Part shown: in pieces, positions 57,930-64,000 of the stretch | How positions within the stretch are numbered: position 1 is the stretch's first letter | Layout: each line of letters begins with the position of its first letter | Source: Oopsacas minuta | Taxonomy: Eukaryota > Porifera > Hexactinellida > Lyssacinosida > Leucopsacidae | Reading direction: 5' to 3' | Assembly (NCBI GenBank): GCA_024704765.1 | Contig: JAKMXF010000295.1 | Coordinates: forward strand, 62,001 to 126,000 | DNA length: 64,000 nucleotides | Notes under the pieces: model-generated | The model's input: only the letters and a program-made list of their open reading frames with translations | Databases searched by the model: none | Told to the model about the DNA's origin: nothing | Made by a program: the position numbers and the translations under genes

Positions 57930-59132
57930 AATTCAGAAGGAAATTGAAAATTAATTAAACAACAATATTTAGAATTCAAAAGTCTCAAAGAAAGTACTAA
58001 CAACCCCTTGTCTATTAAGGGAATTGAATTATGGAATACCAAAGAAGGTACAGTGGAACCTGCATAATCCGACACCTCTGTAATCCGGAATTTCGCTAAA
58101 CCGATATTATTTCTTTTCACGGATAGTTTTTGTATAGAAAACAACCTCAATAACCCGGAACCTTGCTACTCCGTAATCCGACAATTTAATGATGATCAAG
58201 TAATATAAATTCGACCTCTATAAACCAACAATTTAGCCATTTAGCTTTAATTTATCTGAGATGTACATATATCAACAAATGTCGGATTATGGAGGTGATT
58301 TTACCTTCATAATCCAACATTTTCGTTTACAATGTAAATATAGTATACTGCATACTTGATATTTGCCAAACATGTCTTGAATTTTTCTTGAGTATATACG
58401 AGAACACCCGTTTAATCAGATATTTTCTTCGTTCTCAACAAATGTCGGATTACGGAAGTTACTCGATAATCTGACAATTTGCTAGTCTGACATTTTCTTG
58501 GTTTCCCAACGTGTGTCAGATTATGTAGGTTCCACTGTATCTGTAAATTTTGAGGCGATTCTGTTAATAAAGAATTTCCAGAATTGAGTTCAAAGTTGGA
58601 GCTCATAATTCACTAAAAAATAGATAGTATTAATTTAGAAGATTGATGCGGATGATAATTTTCAGTATTTCTCTATAAATTGATATTGTTATCTATGTTT
58701 TCATCTCATCTATTGATTAATATCAAAATATTTGAGATTTTAGGTATATTTAGGGCAAGAAATATGAGTTTGAACTGACCTTAGTTTATGTAGTTACCCT
58801 TAAGGCCCACTACCAACTAAAAATTTGAATTGCCATAACGAGTTTTCTATGTTTTCAATGAAATGTAATTTACATAAACATTAATATATCATAAATGTGT
58901 ATACTAATTTTCAGAATCGAATTCTGACCTTTAGATGGTTTGTTATATTGAAATCGTTTACATGGGTAACTGATCAAAAATCCCTATGAAATGTAAAGGT
59001 TTTTCCACAAAAGCCATATTGCGTTAAACGTTCAACCTCCTCTATCGAATGAGATCAATTTCGGGAAAATCTGCTAGGTGGAAGTGGGTCAAGTTCGTGA
59101 TTGAAGTGCATGGTCGAATTGTCTGCTAATCG
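57930..59132. repeat. Unclassified long repeat, copy B, split by a pogo MITE
   Basis: Reverse complement of 52376-53040. The homology runs 57930-58050, skips exactly the MITE at 58051-58537, and resumes at 58538 (GGTA then TCTGTAAATTTTGAGG). It ends near TCTGCTAA at 59132. Copies A and B differ by many substitutions, so they are not a recent duplication. Confidence 0.8.
58051..58537. mobile_element. pogo/Tigger-like MITE, 487 bp
   Basis: The left end is CAGTGGAACCTGCATAATCC; the right end reversed is CAGTGGAACCTACATAATCT. TA flanks both (58049-58050 and 58538-58539). The uninterrupted copy A of the host repeat shows the empty site with a single TA. Internal TAATCCGACA-type motifs recur. Confidence 0.96.
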
Positions 59133-61159
59133 AGTAAGATGGGGAACCTATTCCAAGTAGAAAAATATGATGACAGCCATTCAAAATATATGAGTTTGTA
59201 TCTCGTTAAATTTGTATATCTCTCTCCTCGTTGGTGGAGTTTCATAATGTTTGATAACCCCAACAGTAAATCAAAATTTAGTCGGTACCCAGGGTGATTT
59301 GAGATTTATATACTCTGTCAAGTGTCAACAAAAACATTTACGATTGCATGGTTTATTCCATTAAATACATGTAGTATGTACCCATTCCAATTCCTTGATA
59401 ATTCATTTCGGTACGATATCTATGGTTATTATGACCGAAAACTGATAATGCTCAAGTATGAAATTATTTATGACCGCGCAATATTATTTGGAGATATAGT
59501 ATGGAAATGTATTATCTTTGTATGCAAATCAGGTCTATTCTACATGTGTACCAAACGATTCCTTAACATTCCAGATTATTAAGTTATTGCTTAATATCAG
59601 CAAAATATGTTTTTGAAAGATCCTCTGTTTTGATACGAATTCAATGGAACTATACATCAAACCCAAATTCGTTACATACCTACTAGGCTAGGCTATACTA
59701 CAAAATATCGTTACAATTTGGTTTTGGCAAGTTTTGGCTGGACATTGGGCTCAGCACATGCCATAAACAGCTTTGCCCACAGCCAAAAACCGGAACAGTT
59801 GATAGAAATAGGTATATTCCTGATTTTCAGGTGAGCGTAGATGAGGTACTATGATGGTGAAGGTGAGAAGCGAGCGAAGCAAGCCGAAATTTTCCAATTT
59901 GCAATTGGAGTTAAAAATTACATTATATGCCTATTGTAATTATCCTGCTTGGTTAATTGACATTGCCGGGGAACGCATTTGAAGGGGGCAATGCTTCCTT
60001 ATGCCCAGTCCTTGCGATGTCCTTGGGCCAAAATTGTTCACATTGTCACAGATTGAGAATACTTGCCCAATATCGTCATTTTGTAAATTTCACTATGCAT
60101 GCACACAAACTTTGTGCTTGAATGTTGTTTCTGTTTTTATTCCAAATAGTTTTTGAAAAATAGGGAAATAGGAGAATGTAAACATCCGAACACTGTAAGT
60201 CAGTAATTAATCAACAATTGCAAAATCATAGTCAGTAATTAAATACAATTGAACAAAAATACATTTCAATGAGTAAATACACACCGTAGCACTTATTCAA
60301 TGCCAACAATGATTAAAGCTAATTCCGGTACATCTAACCATTTCATGTTTCAAAGAAGTTTCCGGGGAACAACTTGCATTTGTATTCACCTGGAAAGGAT
60401 CGTTGTCAATATCTGCCAATGGTCTTTTCCAGAATTTCCCAATAGTCTACAGATGAAATTTGCCTGAACTTAGCAAAAATTCAGTAGACACTGAGGGTTA
60501 GCCTATTCATGACTGTAAATGGGTAACAAGATTATATGTGGTTTTTCTGGGATGAATGCGGCTACGTTGCGAAGGATGACTTAATGGCTAGCCAAGAAAT
60601 CATTAGGTAACATATTTATTCAGGTTACTTGTTCACGAATTTCCTAAAAATGTAGATACCTGCGTAGATATGGTAGAATATATAGTGCACGTTGTGCGCC
60701 ATCTTGGCTTATACGGAATCGATTAAAACACAGTGCTAGTCGAAACAAGTTATGATTTTAACTTACTATGTACGCTCCTCTGGCGCAGACGATTGCCACT
60801 TTGGGATGTTGCTCTTTGAGGCCATAAAATATCCAGTCCGGTTAACATGAAATAATATACATATACATTTAGGGTCGGAGATTCATTTGGACCTAAGGTA
60901 TGAATATTTGTTAGGCAAAACTTGCATATCTTTGGTTGATTAATCTTATGTTCACATCTTCACTACCATTCTTTTAGTATTCGGTGGAAACATTATCCCA
61001 TACTTTAGTATTTGGAAATACAGTAATGGATTGGAAAATGAATTTTTGTAGCAATTAAGTCCATATAGTTAAATTCGCTATACTGTAAGTTCCAAGCTTA
61101 TTCAACTCAAATTATGATTCTTTCGGCTACCCGTTTTATGTCTCATGACGCTGATGTCA
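59133..61159. other. AT-rich stretch without identified gene
   Basis: The 86-codon frame at 59322-59582 is unrecognised. A short direct repeat of AGTCAGTAATTAA occurs at 60198 and 60230. Nothing else identified. Confidence 0.4.
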
Positions 61160-62000
61160 CATAATTGCCTCGATCTGGAAGATCAATATCCGCTACCACT
61201 TCAAAACATATCACACTCATTGAAAGTACGGTCATGGAAGAGAAGTACATTACTGTCAATCAGTTAGAACAAAATATGGAGATTTCATCGGGAGCTATTC
61301 ATACAACTCTGACGACTGAGCTTGGCTACCGATCGATTTGTGGGAAATGGGTCCCGCATAAGCTCAGTGAGAATCAAAGGTTGGCATGACTGAATATTGC
61401 CAAGAAACTCTTGGAAACCTATGAGAACTGCGATTCTAGACGCCTAACAGAGATTATTACTGGTGACGAGACATGGGTGTACTATTCAACACCCTATAGC
61501 AAGTATAAGAAGCGATCATGGATGAGGAGCGACGAACAACCAGCGAAAATTCCTAGGCCCGACTTCAGAAAACCTGAGATTATGTATACCATCTTCTTCA
61601 GTAGTCATGGAATTGTCGCAATTACCTTGTGAGATTGGCAAAGCTGTTACTGCAACTTTCTTTACAGAGCAACTGCTTCCAAATTTGATAAAAAATATAG
61701 AAAGTACTGCCCGAAAATCGGAACTCGAAGATTGAAGATTTTAATTGATAACGCCAGTTCCAATACAGCTAAGCTTACCAAAAATTTCTTGGATGTCGAA
61801 GGGTTAGAATTACTTCCCCATCCACCATACTCACCAGACCTAGCTCCTTGTGATTTTGGCTATTCCCCAAGCTTAAAATCTACCTCCAAGGTCAAGATTT
61901 TAACACACTACAATCTCTCGGAACGGGCCTGTACCAGTACTTCAAATCCATCCCCGAAGAAGAGTACAGGAATGTGTTTACAAGTGGGTTGAAAGGTTAA
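61160..62000 (+). pseudogene. Mariner transposase (DD34D), broken
   Basis: Pieces: 61165-61389 (LPRSGRSISATTSK, VNQLEQNMEISSGAIHTTL, KWVPHKLSENQRLA), a TGA, then LNIAKKLLETYENCDSRRLT and EIITGDETWVYYSTP with the first catalytic Asp. Another TGA follows before DWQS. Then 61732-61992 has ILIDNASSNTAKL (second Asp) and HPPYSPDLAPCDFGYS (third Asp). There are exactly 34 residues between the second and third Asp, the mariner DD34D signature. The three catalytic residues are intact but stops and frameshifts inactivate it. The N-terminal first helix-turn-helix is not detectable, and I found no clear terminal repeats. Confidence 0.9.
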
Positions 62001-62009
62001 AACTTGTGT

Positions 62010-62795
62010 ATCCGAAGGAGGGGGTTACTTGGAATAAATTATGTTGTGAATGCGTGTATTTAGTGTTTGTACTCCCTTCTATGTTACCACCCGGAAGTAT
62101 TAATGAACGTTCTGGTACAAATCGAGTGATTTTACTAGCTATGTTGTATCTCTAGTAGATGAAAAGAGCGGGAGCGAACCCCAGCTCCGAGGATCACAAG
62201 AGTCTACAACGTATCTGAACCTACATTTCTTATTTAGTAAAGTATGTATTACCTGTTTTGAGTTAGTCAAACTTCCACTCTCGGCCCGTACGAAAAGCTT
62301 AGCTCAGGAAAAACTGTGCCTAATGTATATATCATCTGATCTAAGTCACTTTCTCAGAAATTTCAAGATTAGTATACTCTCCTACTCGGCCATTGTTTAA
62401 TACAAATCTGGCCGATCGTTCTTTTACAGGTTGATATTTGTGATGATATTGTATAATTGACGAGAATTTGCAAGCTACAAGAATATAATAACCCAGCCCA
62501 ACAGAAATGAAATAAATTTTGGTGCCTCAGAATCTAGGCCTATTTTAGAGTATACTTGATCTGCTGATTTCAAAACTACCATCGGCTTTGCTCCATCAGC
62601 TCTAGTTTATAAGATAGACTATATTTCTTAAAATTCTGATTCGCCTTAATTGTGGTACTCCATTTGGGATTTTACACTGACTATTTTATGTTTCTTTAGT
62701 AATTCATAACAATTTTGTGCCTGACTCAAGTCCTGAATTATATTATCATTTATTATTGATTCCATTTCAGATACTAAGTAGTTATTATTGTATTT
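62010..62795. other. Spacer without identified gene
   Basis: No coding signal found; ends just before the second copy of the uncharacterised family. Confidence 0.4.
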
Positions 62796-64000
62796 CATGG
62801 CTTCGTGGCGAAGAAGTTGTTTGAATAACCCAGATGTATTCTGTCATATTTGTGGTAGCTATACTATGTGAGACAGCGGAAACCTATTTCTGAATTTGTT
62901 AAGAAGGCATATCTTGCTATTTTGGAGTCAGGCTTGGAGACCAAGATAGACTATGGGCCCCGCACATAGTATGTAAAACTTGTACATAGCATCTGCGGCA
63001 ATGGGCAGTTTGTACGAGAAGAAGTCTGAAGTTTGTTATACCTATGGTTTGGAGGGAGCCAAAACAACATTATGATGATTGTTACTTCTGTATTGTGAAC
63101 ATCAAGGGTATCAATCGAAGGAATAAGAACAATTGGACATATCCTGACCTAGAATCAGCGAAACGACCTGTTCCACACTCAGAAGAGGTGCCCATTCCGG
63201 CTTCGAACTTTCATCTAAATGATTCAGATATTCCTCATGAAGCAGAAGTAAATTCGAGTGATAGCGATTTTGAAAATACTTCATCAATGGCCCCTCCCCC
63301 CAACATTTTGATCAACTTGAACTGAATGATCTGATTCAGGATCTCGACCTCTCGAAAGAATCTTCTGAAGTGCTGGCATCCAGGTTGAATGACAAAAATT
63401 TACTTCATCCTGGAGCCAAGATTACATATTATCGTAACAGAGAAAAGTCCTTACTGCCATACATTTCCAACGACAATGGTCTAGTTTGGTGCAATAATGT
63501 TAGAGGTCTTTTAGGAGTAATGGGCGTACCAGAATACAGGCCAAATGAATGGCGTCTTTTTATTGACAGTTCTACTAGGAGTTTGAAATGTGTTTGCTCC
63601 ATAATTAGAACAAATATACTTCTATTCCAATTGGTCACTCAACCAACATGAAGGAGGAGTATGAGTCAATCAAACTGGTTCTGGAGAAACTGAAATATCA
63701 TGTCTATCAATGGGTGATTTGTGTTGACTTAAAGATGGTTAATTTCCTCCTTGGTCAGCAGAGTGGCTACACAAATACCCATGCTTCCTTAGTCTTTGGG
63801 ATAGCCGAGCAAGAAATGACCACTGGACGAGAATGAGTGGCCCTTGAGAAAGAATATGATAATGGGAGAAATAAAGATCACTAACAAACCTCTGATTAAA
63901 ACAGGGACTAGATCATTCTGCCACCACTGCATATCAAACTGTGCCTCATGAAACAATTCGTCAAGGCTTAGAATAAAGATGGTTCCTGCTTCCATTACTT
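62796..64000 (+). pseudogene. Uncharacterised multicopy protein family, copy 2 (cut by window end)
   Basis: Starts at ATGGCTTCGTGG (62796). Readable blocks across frames are VFCHICGSYT, RQRKPISEFVKKAYLA, YFGVRLGDQD, HIVCKTC, MVWREPKQHYDDCYFC, RNKNNWTYPDLESAKRPVPH, an acidic SSDSDFENTSS linker, ELNDLIQDLDLSKESSEVLA, ITYYRNREKSLLPYIS, LVWCNNVRGLLGVMGV, NEWRLFIDSSTRSLKCV, WVICVDLKMVNFLLGQQSGY, and near the end MKQFVKAL-type text. Two Cys-x2-Cys pairs in the first 80 codons suggest zinc binding. At least five frame breaks, for example a TGA near 62870 and a shift near 63300. It extends about 400 codons further into the family than copy 1 and continues past 64000. The function is unknown. Confidence 0.6.

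Overview
The window looks like a piece of an AT-rich animal genome, most likely an arthropod. The transposon families, the TA-dominated microsatellites and the absence of bacterial gene organisation all point that way, but the species cannot be named from sequence alone. I found no convincing host gene. Almost every recognisable protein is a transposase or a transposon-associated protein, and nearly all are broken by frameshifts or stops.

Layout. 1-3.3 kb: AT-rich spacer. 3.3-6.05 kb: PIF/Harbinger element with a HARBI1-like nuclease and a Myb/SANT protein. 6.13-9.22 kb: ZMYM1-like hAT element with a perfect 8-bp target duplication. 9.3-14 kb: foldback-type repeats, a hAT MITE and two long inverted repeats. 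14.7-17.5 kb: unidentified coding remnants with internal repeats, a 20-bp minisatellite and pogo-like MITEs. 18.2-20.25 kb: Tigger/pogo element, broken by what looks like one missing base. 20.4-20.7 kb: hAT MITE. 23.1-26.3 kb: second ZMYM1-like hAT (minus strand) with a perfect 8-bp duplication. 28.6-29.9 kb: DD37D (maT-like) mariner. 31.0-31.9 kb and 62.8-64 kb: two copies of an uncharacterised multicopy protein family. 31.9-34.9 kb: GTF2IRD2-like hAT with a recent inverted duplication. 35.9-40.2 kb: an old mariner split by a ZBED5/SCAND3-like hAT. 42.3-44.5 kb: MITE, unknown coding remnant and Tc1 (DD34E). 46.9-48.4 kb and 54.5-57.4 kb: two RAG1/Transib-like transposase genes. 50.9-52.2 kb: mariner split by a hAT MITE. 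52.4-53.0 and 57.9-59.1 kb: inverted copies of an unclassified repeat, one carrying a pogo MITE. 61.2-62.0 kb: DD34D mariner.

The outstanding item is the element at 54494-57383. It encodes a RAG1/Transib-like protein of about 700 codons (now broken). It is bounded by inverted repeats whose outermost 7 bases are CACAGTG, the consensus heptamer of V(D)J recombination signals, and it is flanked by a perfect 5-bp duplication (ATTCG). A second conserved block inside each end lies 14 bases from the heptamer on the left and 23 on the right, which recalls the 12/23 asymmetry of recombination signals.

Nested insertions give relative ages: the hAT at 36651 is younger than the mariner it splits, the MITE at 51460 is younger than its mariner, the MITE at 58051 is younger than the repeat it splits, and the MITE at 26078 is younger than its hAT. 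The genes do not form a pathway; the window is a graveyard of independently mobile cut-and-paste elements.
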